From the NCBI RefSeq assembly GCF_005234135.1, contig NZ_CP039964.1:1865001-1929000 (forward strand): 64,000 bases of DNA, in the 5' to 3' direction. Below the pieces are notes generated by a model. The model ran no database searches, was not told where the DNA came from, and saw only the letters and a list, made by a program, of their open reading frames with translations. Numbering within the stretch: the stretch's first letter is position 1; each line of letters opens with the position of its first letter. Positions 18,277 to 28,781 of this stretch are shown here, piece by piece. The position numbers and the translations under genes were made by a program. Source of the stretch: Pseudorhodobacter turbinis (GTDB taxonomy: Bacteria; Pseudomonadota; Alphaproteobacteria; Rhodobacterales; Rhodobacteraceae).

Positions 18277-19233
18277 TTAGCCCTTGATCATCTCGGACTG
18301 GCGCACAATGACCTCGGCTTGTTTGATAGAGGCGATATCAACCAAACGGCCCTTGTAAACGGTCGCGCCTTCGCCGCGGGCTTTGGCGTCATCCATCGCG
18401 GCCAAAATCTCGCGGGCTTCGGCCACGGCGGCGTCCGAAGGGGTAAAGACCTCATTCGCCAGCGCGATTTGTTTGGGGTGGATCGCCCATTTTCCGACCA
18501 TACCCAAGACAGCAGACCGGTGTGCCTGCGCGCGAAAGCCCTCATCATCCGAGAAATCACCGAAGGGGCCATCGACCGGCAAAACCCCATGCGTCCGGCA
18601 CGCGGCAACAATCGCGGCCTGCGCCCAATGCCACGGATCGGACCAATGCTTTTGCCCGCCTTGCAGCATGTAATAGTTTTCCTGCGTGCCGCCGATGCCG
18701 GTGGTCTGCATCCCCATCGAGGCCGCGAAATCGGCTGCGCCAAGGCTCATCGCTTGCAAACGTGGCGATGATGCCGCGATTTCCTCAACATGGGCGATCC
18801 CTGCGGCAGATTCGATGATGACCTCAAACGCAATCGGCTTTTGGCGACCCTTTGCACGCTCAACCGCGGTGACAAGCGCATCCACGGCGTAAATATCGGC
18901 GGCACAACCCACCTTGGGGATCATGATCATATCCAGCCGCTCGCCGGCCTGTTCCAGCAGATCCACGACATCGCGGTACCAAAAAGGTGTATCCAACCCG
19001 TTGATCCGGACCGAAAGCGTCTTGTTGCCCCAATCGACGGTGTTGATCGCCTCAATGATATTGGCGCGCGCGCTGTCTTTGTCACTGGGGGCGACGGAAT
19101 CCTCAAGGTCAAGGTTGATGACATCCGCGGCAGAGGCGGCCATCTTTTCAAACAGCGCAGGACGGGAGCCGGGGCCAAAAAGCTGGCAACGGTTGGGGCG
19201 CGCGGTTGGGGCTGGTTGAATGCGGAAACTCAT
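18277..19233 (-). CDS. mcl1: L-malyl-CoA / beta-methylmalyl-CoA lyase
   Basis: 318 residues, the same length as Rhodobacter Mcl1. CitE-type TIM barrel with LFGPGSRPALFEKM (near 18), NLDLEDSV (metal/active site), RINGLDTPFW and IESAAGI (E near 141). It cleaves L-malyl-CoA and beta-methylmalyl-CoA to glyoxylate plus acetyl- or propionyl-CoA in the ethylmalonyl-CoA route. ATG at 19233 is chosen because AGAGG precedes it and the family begins MSFRIQPAP; an in-frame ATG 14 codons upstream has no support. Confidence 0.93.
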   Translation of the reverse strand: MSFRIQPAPTARPNRCQLFGPGSRPALFEKMAASAADVINLDLEDSVAPSDKDSARANIIEAINTVDWGNKTLSVRINGLDTPFWYRDVVDLLEQAGERLDMIMIPKVGCAADIYAVDALVTAVERAKGRQKPIAFEVIIESAAGIAHVEEIAASSPRLQAMSLGAADFAASMGMQTTGIGGTQENYYMLQGGQKHWSDPWHWAQAAIVAACRTHGVLPVDGPFGDFSDDEGFRAQAHRSAVLGMVGKWAIHPKQIALANEVFTPSDAAVAEAREILAAMDDAKARGEGATVYKGRLVDIASIKQAEVIVRQSEMIKG

Positions 19234-19340
19234 GTCGGACCTCTTGGTAATGAAATGTCGTCTTGATTGCATCAAGGGTTAGATTGTTGCGTTTGTGTTC
19301 GCAACCCTGTTTTTGCGGCGCAGCATTCCTGCGGCGGCGC

Positions 19341-19468
19341 GGCGCACCCGTGGATCAGGGGGAAAACCGGGATTGAATCCCCCCGCGACCTTGACGGACC
19401 GCGTTTTTTGGCGGAAACCGCAGGGGTCCGTTGGGTTTGATGCCGAAGGTGTCCATCCACCCAGCGCC
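19341..19468 (+). ncRNA. Candidate structured leader RNA (three-way junction)
   Basis: Read by eye, the leader folds into a closed structure. P1 is GGCGC (19341-19345) with GCGCC (19464-19468), continued by GTGGAT (19350-19355) with ATCCAC (19455-19460). Inside are P2, GGGGGA (19358-19363) with TCCCCC (19378-19383), and P3, ACGGACC (19394-19400) with GGTCCGT (19425-19431), topped by GCGG-AAA-CCGC. The start codon of the aminotransferase is 18 bases downstream. This could be a riboswitch-like leader or an independent RNA; I do not recognise a known class. The rest of 19234-19486 shows no other gene. Confidence 0.45.
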
Positions 19469-19486
19469 AAATTATGGGGATTATTC

Positions 19487-20347
19487 ATGTCGCGCATCGT
19501 CTACGTTAACGGTCAGTATCTGCCCGAATCCGAGGCCACCATTTCAATCTTTGACCGCGGTTTTCTGATGGCGGATGGGGTTTATGAGGTGACCAGCGTT
19601 CTGGATGGCAAGCTGCTCGATTTTGCCGGTCACTCGGTCCGTTTGGCCCGCAGTTTGAAGGAGCTGGACATCGCGACGCCTTGTTCGGACGAAGAGCTTC
19701 TGGCGATCCACCGCGAATTGGTGACCCGCAATGAGGTAGTCGACGGGATGATCTATTTGCAGGTTACGCGCGGCAATCCCGGTGATCGCGATTTTGCCTT
19801 TCCCGGTGCCGATGTGAAACCGACACTGGTGATGTTTACACAGTCCAAACCGGGGATGGCCGATAGCCCGCAGGCGAAAACAGGCATCAAGGTGATCTCG
19901 ATCGAGGATATCCGTTGGGGCCGCCGCGACATCAAAACCGTACAGCTTTTGTACCCGTCAATGGGCAAGATGATGGCCAAAAAGGCCGGTGCCGACGATG
20001 CCTGGATGGTTGAGGATGGGCATGTGACCGAGGGCACCTCCAACAACGCCTATATCGTGAAAAACGGGCGGATCATCACGCGCCAACTGTCGCATGATAT
20101 CCTGCACGGGATCACACGGGCGGCGGTTCTGCGCTTTGCCGCCGAGGCACAGATGGAAGTGGAAGAGCGCCCCTTCACGATTGATGAGGCGAAAGCCGCG
20201 GATGAGGCATTCTTTACCTCAGCCTCGGCCTTTGTGATGCCTGTGGTGGAGATTGACGAGGCCGCAATCGGCACGGGCAAACCCGGCCCCGTCGCCACGC
20301 GGTTGCGCGAAATCTATCTTGAAGAAAGCCGCAAAACCGCGATCTGA
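19487..20347 (+). CDS. D-amino-acid transaminase, class IV PLP aminotransferase
   Basis: 286 residues. The start MSRIVYVNGQYLPESEATISIFDRGFLMADG is typical of D-alanine aminotransferases; the PLP lysine is K150 in RRDIKTVQLL, and EGTSNNAYIV follows near 183. It interconverts D-alanine, D-glutamate and related keto acids; the fold is shared with branched-chain aminotransferases and aminodeoxychorismate lyase. ATG at 19487 is chosen (GGGGA upstream, correct N-terminus); the reading frame extends 64 codons further up without a stop, but that region forms RNA structure. A terminator follows. Confidence 0.9.
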   Translation: MSRIVYVNGQYLPESEATISIFDRGFLMADGVYEVTSVLDGKLLDFAGHSVRLARSLKELDIATPCSDEELLAIHRELVTRNEVVDGMIYLQVTRGNPGDRDFAFPGADVKPTLVMFTQSKPGMADSPQAKTGIKVISIEDIRWGRRDIKTVQLLYPSMGKMMAKKAGADDAWMVEDGHVTEGTSNNAYIVKNGRIITRQLSHDILHGITRAAVLRFAAEAQMEVEERPFTIDEAKAADEAFFTSASAFVMPVVEIDEAAIGTGKPGPVATRLREIYLEESRKTAI

Positions 20348-20357
20348 TCGAATATGG

Positions 20358-21950
<1,593 letters not shown>

Positions 21951-21958
21951 CTATGTTT

Positions 21959-21968
21959 TTTTGCAAAA
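21959..21968. promoter_or_regulatory. TTTGCAAA palindrome before CoA-transferase gene
   Basis: TTTTGCAAAA is a perfect 10-bp palindrome. TTTGCAAA is the half-site reported for short-chain fatty-acid regulators of the PccR/ScfR/RamB type, which act on acetate and propionate genes. Only one clear half-site is present here, so the link is tentative. Confidence 0.3.
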
Positions 21969-22040
21969 CACCTTTCCCGAGGCGTTGAATAACGGCAAAT
22001 ATTTACCATGCCAAGCAGATGGAGGGGCAGTTGACTGGGG

Positions 22041-22091
22041 GTAGCGCTAACGGAATTGCTGTGATTGATCTGCGTGAAAGATGTTAGCGCC
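22041..22091. promoter_or_regulatory. Pair of LacI-type operator-like sites
   Basis: TAGCGCTA (22042-22049) within GTAGCGCTAAC and TGTTAGCGCC (22082-22091) resemble the LacI-family consensus TGTTAGCGCTAACA. Their centres are about 40 bases apart, a spacing that would allow looping or cooperative binding. The regulator is not known; a LacI gene occurs at 43294-44325 with a similar site before it. Confidence 0.3.
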
Positions 22092-22327
22092 GCCAGATAG
22101 ATAGCCGCTGCTGCGCACTCCCCAACCTATAGGCGCGGTGCTGATGGTAGCCGTCCCTTTTCACGTTAGCTGAAAACAGTAGGGAATAGGACGGAACAAC
22201 GTAACCTTGGTTGGGTCAAAGGCATTGCTATTCTTGCGGATTTATATGTGGCATGGTCTTGGCAATAGATGCACAAATAAGGCCATGTTAGTGCCTGTTT
22301 TGACAGTGCAAGAGAACGGGGGCCGGA

Positions 22328-23002
22328 GTGGCGAGGACGTGGAGAATAGGGCTTGGGGCCCTTTTGATCGGCGCGGCGGGGCAGGTTGCGGCACAAGAGG
22401 TGCCATCTGCCATCGGCAGGATCAGCTATGGTAATACGTTCCGGTCCGGCAGTGCGATCTGCACCGGGGTACTGGTAACCCCTGATCTGGTTCTGACCGC
22501 GCGGCATTGTCTGGCGAGGTCTCAGGCACGTCCGGGCATGGTGCAATTTGCCGCAGGCTATTCGGCAGGACGCAGTGTTGTGACGGGGCGGGGCGCCGAG
22601 GTGATCCTGTCCACAGCCGACGTAACCGCAAGCATGGCGAATGATGTGGCCCTGTTGCGGTTGGCATCCCCTGTGCCGATGGATCTGGTTGCGCCGCTAC
22701 CGTTGGCCAGTCCCGATGCTGGCCCACCCTCTGCGCCGTTCAACCTGTTTGCCTATCGCCGCGACACACCCGAGCAGGCAGAGCGGCAGGACGACTGCGC
22801 TTTGCTGACAACGGCACCGGGCGTATTGGCGCTCTCTTGCCGGGTGGTTTCCGGTAACTCTGGCGCGCCGGTTCTGGCTAAGGATGGCGAGGCTTGGCAG
22901 ATCCATGCGGTGATGGTTGCGTCATCCCGTGGCGGTCAGGTCCATTCCCTTGCAGCTCTCGTGCCGCCCGACCTTCGGGCGCGCATCGAGGAATCATTTT
23001 AG
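22328..23002 (+). CDS. Secreted trypsin-like serine protease
   Basis: 224 residues with a signal peptide (about 1-22, cleavage after VAA). The chymotrypsin-fold triad is visible: H in LTARHCLA, D in ANDVALLRL, S in SGNSGAPV. Four cysteines besides the signal could form disulfides, in line with export to the periplasm or outside. A GTG start is used since no ATG lies near; the GGAG just upstream is close to it. It stands alone, divergent from the CoA-transferase. Confidence 0.8.
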   Translation: MARTWRIGLGALLIGAAGQVAAQEVPSAIGRISYGNTFRSGSAICTGVLVTPDLVLTARHCLARSQARPGMVQFAAGYSAGRSVVTGRGAEVILSTADVTASMANDVALLRLASPVPMDLVAPLPLASPDAGPPSAPFNLFAYRRDTPEQAERQDDCALLTTAPGVLALSCRVVSGNSGAPVLAKDGEAWQIHAVMVASSRGGQVHSLAALVPPDLRARIEESF

Positions 23003-23032
23003 GGCATATTAGAGACTGGTTCTGGCATTTTC

Positions 23033-23647
23033 CTACATCATATTTTCTGAAAGAACGGCCAGAACCGAGGGGCGCTTTTCCATTTCGGTACGGAACGCCG
23101 CCAGCTTTGGATAGTCCGAAACATCAACCCCGTCACCTTTCAGCCATCCGCTGACAACATAAAGATAGGCATCTGCCAAACTGAACCGGTCACCCAACAG
23201 GAATGGCCCCTTCAGCAGATTCTCCTCGATATAGGCGCAACAGGCCCTCATCGTCTCGGGGGCCTTGAGGCGCATGTCTTCATGGCTCTCTTTTTTGTCG
23301 GCCCAACGCTCGCCGTGCCCCTTATGGGCGTGGTTCACATGCCAGGTAGAGGCCAGATAATACATCAACTCGCGCATCTTGGCGGCCTGAAAGGGATCGT
23401 CCGGTACCAAACCGGCCTCGGGGGCCAGCGCATGGATATAGTCCAGCAAGGCCCCCGTTTCCGTAAGAATTCCTTGTTTCGTAACAAGGGCAGGTACCCG
23501 TCCTTTGGGGTTGATCGCTAGAAACTCCGGTCTAGTTTGCTCTCCTGCGGCGAAATCGACCCTGACGAGATCACAAGGCAATTTTGCCTCTTTCAGGGCG
23601 ATGATCAGGGCGATGGCGACGGTTGTATCGGCGTAATAAAGCTTCAT
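23033..23647 (-). CDS. Glutathione S-transferase family protein
   Basis: 204 residues. N-terminal thioredoxin-like domain (to about 78) with LAINPKGRVPAL and the ETGALLDYI glutathione-binding turn, then an all-helical C-terminal domain with LLGDRFSLADAYLYV. The length and layout fit the beta-type bacterial GSTs. The substrate cannot be read from sequence. A single gene, convergent with the protease gene. Confidence 0.88.
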   Translation of the reverse strand: MKLYYADTTVAIALIIALKEAKLPCDLVRVDFAAGEQTRPEFLAINPKGRVPALVTKQGILTETGALLDYIHALAPEAGLVPDDPFQAAKMRELMYYLASTWHVNHAHKGHGERWADKKESHEDMRLKAPETMRACCAYIEENLLKGPFLLGDRFSLADAYLYVVSGWLKGDGVDVSDYPKLAAFRTEMEKRPSVLAVLSENMM

Positions 23648-23857
23648 CTGCGTGCTCCGGTATTAGAAATCCGGCCCATTTAGACCCAGAATTACGGGTT
23701 ACCACTAGCAAGTAAAACTTGCCTATACCCACATTTTCTTGATTGGTTTTCCGCTGCCTTGCGTCCAAGTTGAATGTGAACGGGGGATGTTCCCTGACCC
23801 AAGCACGCTATCGGGGCGCTCTATTCCCGGATCAAAATTCGCTGAGAGGAAACCTGC

Positions 23858-25948
23858 ATGACCAAATCCGACATTCGTCTTGGCGCTGATATCGGAGGCA
23901 CCTTCACCGATATTGCACTGGAAGTGCGGGGCGCGATTTTTTCGACCAAGCTGCTTACAAATTACACCAATCCCGAACAATCCATTCTGGACGGGATGGA
24001 AATTGTGGCCAAGGATGCGGGCGTCGATGTCAGCGAGATCGACATCGTCATTCATGGCACCACCCTTGCCACCAATGCGCTGATCGAACGGCGCGGCGCG
24101 CGCACGGCACTGGTCACAACCGAGGGCTTTCGCGATGTGATCGAGATGCGGACCGAGAACCGGTTTGAGCAGTACGACCTCAACATAAAACTGCCAACGC
24201 CGCTTATCCCGCGAGAGGATCGGTTTCCCATAAAGGGCCGTATTAGTGCCAAAGGCGATGAGCTGCAGCCCTTGGACGAGGCGGCGCTAGAGGCTTTGGC
24301 CGACCGGCTGGCCGCCGAAGGGTTCGAGGCGGTGGCGATCGGTTTCATCCACTCCTACCTCAACCCTTCGCATGAGGAGCGGGCGCGTGAAATCATTGCG
24401 CGCAAGCTGGATGTGCCGATCTCGATCTCTGCCGAAGTTTCGCCCCAGATGCGCGAATTTGAACGCTTCAATACCGTCTGTGCGAACGCCTATGTGCGCC
24501 CGCAAATGTCGGATTATCTGGGGCGCTTGCAGGGGCGGCTGAAAGATATGGGCGTGAAATGCCCCGTCTTTATTATCCATTCGGGTGGTGGCCTGATCTC
24601 GGTTGAGACGGCTGCGGAATTTCCGGTACGATTGGTTGAATCCGGTCCTGCGGGGGGCGCGATTTTTGCGGCCGATGTGGCCAGACGCTTCAACCTTGAA
24701 AATGTGGTCAGCTATGACATGGGCGGCACCACGGCCAAGATTTGCTTGATTGAAAACTATCAGCCCCAAACCGCCCGCACCTTTGAGGTGGCCCGTACTT
24801 ATCGTTTCTCCAAAGGGTCAGGGATGCCGATTTCGATCCCTGTGATCGAGATGATTGAGATCGGTGCTGGCGGTGGCTCTATTGCTTGGGTTGATGCGAT
24901 GGGCCGCATTGAAACCGGCCCCGAAAGCGCTGCGTCAGAGCCGGGTCCCGCCTGTTATCAGCGTGGCGGGATGCGCCCGACGATCACCGATGCCGATCTT
25001 GTCTTGGGCAAGCTGGACCCGGATAATTTTGCGGATGGCAAGATCAAGCTGTCGACCGGAAATGCCAGCGACGCCATTGCGCGCGATGTGGGCGACAAGC
25101 TGAAGATCGATGCGCAGGCGGCGGCCTTCGGCATTGTCGAGGTGGTCGATGAGAATATGGCCAACGCCGCACGGGTGCATGCGGTTGAGAACGGAAAGAA
25201 CATCAATAACAACGTGATGATCGCCTTTGGTGGTGCAGCCCCGCTTCACGCCGCACGGCTTTGCGAAAAGCTGGGGGTGCAGCAATGTCTGATCCCCAAT
25301 GGTGCGGGCGTCGGCTCTGCTATCGGGTTTTTGCGGGCGCCGTTTGGCTATGAGGCGCTTGCCTCCAAGGTCATCCCGATGTCTGCGTTTGATCCTGCGG
25401 CACTTAACACATTGCTGCGCGATCTGAAGCAAACTGCCGAAAGCTTTGTGCGGGCAGGCACCCAGAACAAGATCGAGCGGGAGGTGACGGCCTTTATGCG
25501 CTATGCTGGTCAGGGTTGGGAAATTCCGGTTGTCTTGCCCGACCGTGATTTCACCGAGGCTGATCGTGACGGGATCGTCGCGGCCTTCAAGGAACGTTAC
25601 GCCCACTTCTTTGGCCGCGCCGTTGTCGGGCCAGAGATTGAATTCGTGACCTTCTCGGTCAAGGCGCAGGACGTGATGGTGCCGCCAGAAGGGGTCGACC
25701 TGCAGGCTGACGGGATCTTCCGTGAGGTTGGCGAGACACGCGACGTCTTTGATCCGACCACCGGCACGAACCTGACGACCGGCATCGTTGCACGCGATGA
25801 CCTTGCGTCGGGCGACCGTATCAAAGGCCCGGTGGTGATCACCGAGCGCGAAACTTCTACCGTTGTGACCTCGCCATTTGACGCCATCATCCAAGGGGAC
25901 GGGACCATCCTGCTTGTCCGGAAAGTCCAGAAAGGAACAACAGCATGA
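23858..25948 (+). CDS. hyuA: Hydantoinase/oxoprolinase subunit A (HyuA-like)
   Basis: 696 residues. The N-terminus LGADIGGTFTDIAL (residues 7-20) and a later SYDMGGTTAKICLIE (about 286-300) are the ATP-binding loops of the ASKHA fold used by N-methylhydantoinase A, 5-oxoprolinase and acetone carboxylase beta. With HyuB it would open a cyclic amide using ATP. GAGAGGAA precedes the ATG. It is the first gene of a four-gene run with ATGA overlaps. Which ring compound is used cannot be told from the sequence. Confidence 0.88.
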   Translation: MTKSDIRLGADIGGTFTDIALEVRGAIFSTKLLTNYTNPEQSILDGMEIVAKDAGVDVSEIDIVIHGTTLATNALIERRGARTALVTTEGFRDVIEMRTENRFEQYDLNIKLPTPLIPREDRFPIKGRISAKGDELQPLDEAALEALADRLAAEGFEAVAIGFIHSYLNPSHEERAREIIARKLDVPISISAEVSPQMREFERFNTVCANAYVRPQMSDYLGRLQGRLKDMGVKCPVFIIHSGGGLISVETAAEFPVRLVESGPAGGAIFAADVARRFNLENVVSYDMGGTTAKICLIENYQPQTARTFEVARTYRFSKGSGMPISIPVIEMIEIGAGGGSIAWVDAMGRIETGPESAASEPGPACYQRGGMRPTITDADLVLGKLDPDNFADGKIKLSTGNASDAIARDVGDKLKIDAQAAAFGIVEVVDENMANAARVHAVENGKNINNNVMIAFGGAAPLHAARLCEKLGVQQCLIPNGAGVGSAIGFLRAPFGYEALASKVIPMSAFDPAALNTLLRDLKQTAESFVRAGTQNKIEREVTAFMRYAGQGWEIPVVLPDRDFTEADRDGIVAAFKERYAHFFGRAVVGPEIEFVTFSVKAQDVMVPPEGVDLQADGIFREVGETRDVFDPTTGTNLTTGIVARDDLASGDRIKGPVVITERETSTVVTSPFDAIIQGDGTILLVRKVQKGTTA

Positions 25949-27564
25949 GTCAGATCGCTGAAATCCGCATGCAGGTCGCATGGAATCGGCTTGTCTCTAT
26001 TGTCGAAGAACAGGCTCTAACATTGCTGAGAACGGCTTTTTCGACTTCGGTTCGTGAGGCGGGAGACCTCTCGGCAGGTGTGTTTGATCCGCAGTGCCGC
26101 ATGTTGGCGCAGGCGGTGACAGGCACGCCGGGGCATGTGAATTGCATGGCCGAAGCGGTCAAGCATTTCGCGGCTGAGATCCCGCGGGACCAGATGTTCC
26201 CCGGTGATACCTATGTGACCAATGACCCGTGGAAGGGCACCGGCCATTTGCATGACATCACCATGGTTTCCCCGTCGTTCAGGGGCGACGAGCTGGTGGG
26301 TTTCTTTGCCTGCACCGCCCATGTGGTCGATGTCGGCGGGCGCGGCTTTGGCGCGGACGGGAAATCTGTGTACGAGGAAGGCATCCAGATCCCGATCATG
26401 AAATTCGCCGAACGCGGTGAGGTAGACAGGGTTCTGGTCTCGATGATCCGTGCCAATGTGCGCGAACCCAATCAGGTCATCGGTGATTTCTACTCGCTCG
26501 CGGCCTGTAACGACGTCGGCCATATGCGCCTGATGGAGATGATGGATGAGGCGGGTTTTGACAGCCTTGATACGCTGGGCGAATTCATCATGTCGCGCAC
26601 CCATGCGGCGATGGTCGAACGGCTGGCGGCACTGCCCAAGGGCAGTTGGTCGAACAGCATGTTGACCGACGGCTATGACACGCCGATCCGTCTGCAGGCA
26701 GAACTGCAGATCATGGAGGGTAAGGTCAATGTCGATTTCACGGGCACGGACGGGATCAGCCCTTGGGGTATCAACGTGCCGCTGACCTATACCAAGGCCT
26801 ATGCCTCTTATGCGCTGAAATGTGTTGTGGCGCCGGATATCCCGAATAATGCGGCGTCATTGGCGGCCTTTGATGTGACTTCGCCAGCGAATATCGTGAA
26901 TGCCGAACGGCCGGCGCCGGTATCGCTGCGTCACATCATCGGGCATATGGTGCCTGATCTGGTGCTGGGGGCCTTGGCCAAGGCGATGCCGGGTAAGATC
27001 CCTGCCGAAGGGGCCGGGGCGCTATGGAATATCCATATCTCGGCACGGCCGGTTAAGGGGGGTGAGGGGCAACATGCCGAGGTGTTGATGTTCAACTCTG
27101 GTGGGATGGGCGGGCGGCCCGGGCTTGACGGGCTGGCGGCAACTGCTTTCCCGTCAGGGGTGCACACAATGCCGATTGAGGCGACTGAACACACCGGCCC
27201 TGTGGTGATCTGGCGTAAGGAATTGCGCCCCGATTCAGGCGGTGACGGGCAGTATCGCGGTGGCCTTGGTCAGGTGATGGAGGTTGGCGCGCTTGACGGG
27301 CATGAGTTCGATTTTTCCGCCATGTTCGACCGTGTGTCACAGGCTGCACGGGGCCGTGATGGGGGAAAAGATGGTGTGTTAGGCTCTGTTTCTTTGGATG
27401 ACGGCACAAAGTTGCGCCCCAAAGGCTGGCAGCATGTACCGGCAGGCAAACGGCTAATTCTGGAGCTGCCGGGGGGGGGTGGTTTTGGCCCCGCCGAGGC
27501 GCGCACAGAGGCGGCACGCAAAGAAGACGTACGCAAAGGCTATGTAACCGGAGACACCAAATGA
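25945..27564 (+). CDS. hyuB: Hydantoinase/oxoprolinase subunit B (HyuB-like)
   Basis: 539 residues. QVAWNRLVSIVEEQALTLLRTAFS at the N-terminus, then GDTYVTNDPWKGTGHLHDITMVSP (about 91-114) and the C-terminal GGDGQYRGGLGQ mark the HyuB/acetone carboxylase alpha family, partner of HyuA. The start overlaps hyuA by ATGA and the end overlaps the aminotransferase by ATGA, so the three are probably translated together. Confidence 0.9.
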   Translation: MSQIAEIRMQVAWNRLVSIVEEQALTLLRTAFSTSVREAGDLSAGVFDPQCRMLAQAVTGTPGHVNCMAEAVKHFAAEIPRDQMFPGDTYVTNDPWKGTGHLHDITMVSPSFRGDELVGFFACTAHVVDVGGRGFGADGKSVYEEGIQIPIMKFAERGEVDRVLVSMIRANVREPNQVIGDFYSLAACNDVGHMRLMEMMDEAGFDSLDTLGEFIMSRTHAAMVERLAALPKGSWSNSMLTDGYDTPIRLQAELQIMEGKVNVDFTGTDGISPWGINVPLTYTKAYASYALKCVVAPDIPNNAASLAAFDVTSPANIVNAERPAPVSLRHIIGHMVPDLVLGALAKAMPGKIPAEGAGALWNIHISARPVKGGEGQHAEVLMFNSGGMGGRPGLDGLAATAFPSGVHTMPIEATEHTGPVVIWRKELRPDSGGDGQYRGGLGQVMEVGALDGHEFDFSAMFDRVSQAARGRDGGKDGVLGSVSLDDGTKLRPKGWQHVPAGKRLILELPGGGGFGPAEARTEAARKEDVRKGYVTGDTK

Positions 27565-28766
27565 CCCATATTGCCAACCGCCTTTCAGCGGTAAAACCTT
27601 CGGCCTCGATGTTGGTAAGCCAAGCGGCCAAGAAGCTGGCGGCCACCGGGGTTGATGTGATTGATCTGGGGCAAGGGGAGCCGGATTTCGCCACGCCTGC
27701 CCATATCACCGATGCGGCCTTTGCGGCGGCAAGCGCGAACCGGATGCTCTATACAGCGCCGCTTGGCACGCCGGAGGTGCGTCAGTCGATCTGCGGAAAG
27801 TTCAAACGCGAAAACGGGCTTGAGTTTGAGATTGACGAGATTGCTGTCGCCAATGGGGCCAAGCAGATCATCTTTAACGCGCTGGTTGCCACGGTGGAGC
27901 CGGGGGATGAGCTGATCTTTCCCGCCCCTTATTTCGTGTCCTACCCTGAAATGGCAAAGCTGTTCGGCGGCGTGCCGGTGACGCCGGAAGGTAAGGCCGA
28001 AACGGGGTTTCGCCTGACGCCCGAAATGCTGGAGGCGGCGATTACGCCAAAAACCCGCTGGCTGTTCCTGAACATGCCCGGCAACCCCTCCGGCTCGCTT
28101 TATTCGCGTGCGCAGCTAGAGGCGCTGGGCGCCGTGCTGGACCGCCATCCACAGGTTATGATCCTGTCCGATGAAGTGTATGAGCATATCATCTTTGACG
28201 GACGGGAGTTTGTCTCGTTCGGGGCGGCGTGTCCGCAGCTTCGCGACCGCACGCTGATCGTGAACGGTGTGTCCAAAGCCTATGCGATGACGGGATGGCG
28301 TGTGGGCTATGCCGCCGGGCCGCGCGACCTGATCAAGGCGATGGGAACGGTGCAAAGCCAGTCCTGCACATCCGTGAGCGCGCCGGCACAGCACGCAACA
28401 CAAGCAGCCCTTGAAGGCACGCAGGAAAACATCCCGCGCTTTTGTGCCGCCTATGAGAAACGCCGTGATCTTGTTGTCGATGCGATTGCCAAGATTGACG
28501 GGCTGACGCTCGACGCGCCCGAAGGGGCATTTTATGCCTACATCGGCTGCGCGGCCCTGATCGGGACCAAGACCCCTTCGGGAGAGCGGCTGGAGGATGA
28601 CATCGCGGTTGCGAATTACCTGCTGAACGTGGGGCATGTTGCGGCGGTGCCGGGGACGGCCTATGGTTTGTCGCCCTACGTTCGCATCTCGACGGCCACA
28701 TCCGAGGATGAGCTGACCGAGGCCGTTACCCGCATTGCACGTGCAGTGGCCCAATTGAACCGTTAA
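27561..28766 (+). CDS. PLP-dependent aminotransferase class I
   Basis: 401 residues, aspartate-aminotransferase-like. DLGQGEPDFATP (near 36), the NMPGNPSGS stretch, DEVYEHIIFDG and the PLP-lysine motif VSKAYAMTGWRVGYAAG are visible, with RISTATSEDEL near the end supplying the carboxylate-binding Arg. Given the operon, it may take an amino acid released by HyuAB, for example after ring opening, but the substrate is unknown. Confidence 0.9.
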   Translation: MTHIANRLSAVKPSASMLVSQAAKKLAATGVDVIDLGQGEPDFATPAHITDAAFAAASANRMLYTAPLGTPEVRQSICGKFKRENGLEFEIDEIAVANGAKQIIFNALVATVEPGDELIFPAPYFVSYPEMAKLFGGVPVTPEGKAETGFRLTPEMLEAAITPKTRWLFLNMPGNPSGSLYSRAQLEALGAVLDRHPQVMILSDEVYEHIIFDGREFVSFGAACPQLRDRTLIVNGVSKAYAMTGWRVGYAAGPRDLIKAMGTVQSQSCTSVSAPAQHATQAALEGTQENIPRFCAAYEKRRDLVVDAIAKIDGLTLDAPEGAFYAYIGCAALIGTKTPSGERLEDDIAVANYLLNVGHVAAVPGTAYGLSPYVRISTATSEDELTEAVTRIARAVAQLNR

Positions 28767-28781
28767 GACCAAGGAAATACC

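Noticed and set aside
19234..19486. Cobalamin riboswitch reading of the leader before the aminotransferase
   Set aside because: GGGGGAAAACC and CCCGCGACC recall parts of the B12 core, but the B12 box and later conserved segments are absent and the total length is too short.
19295..19486. N-terminal extension of 64 residues of the class IV aminotransferase
   Set aside because: The frame is open, but the extension is unlike family members, lacks a ribosome site, and covers the structured RNA; the MSRIVYVNG start is the family start.
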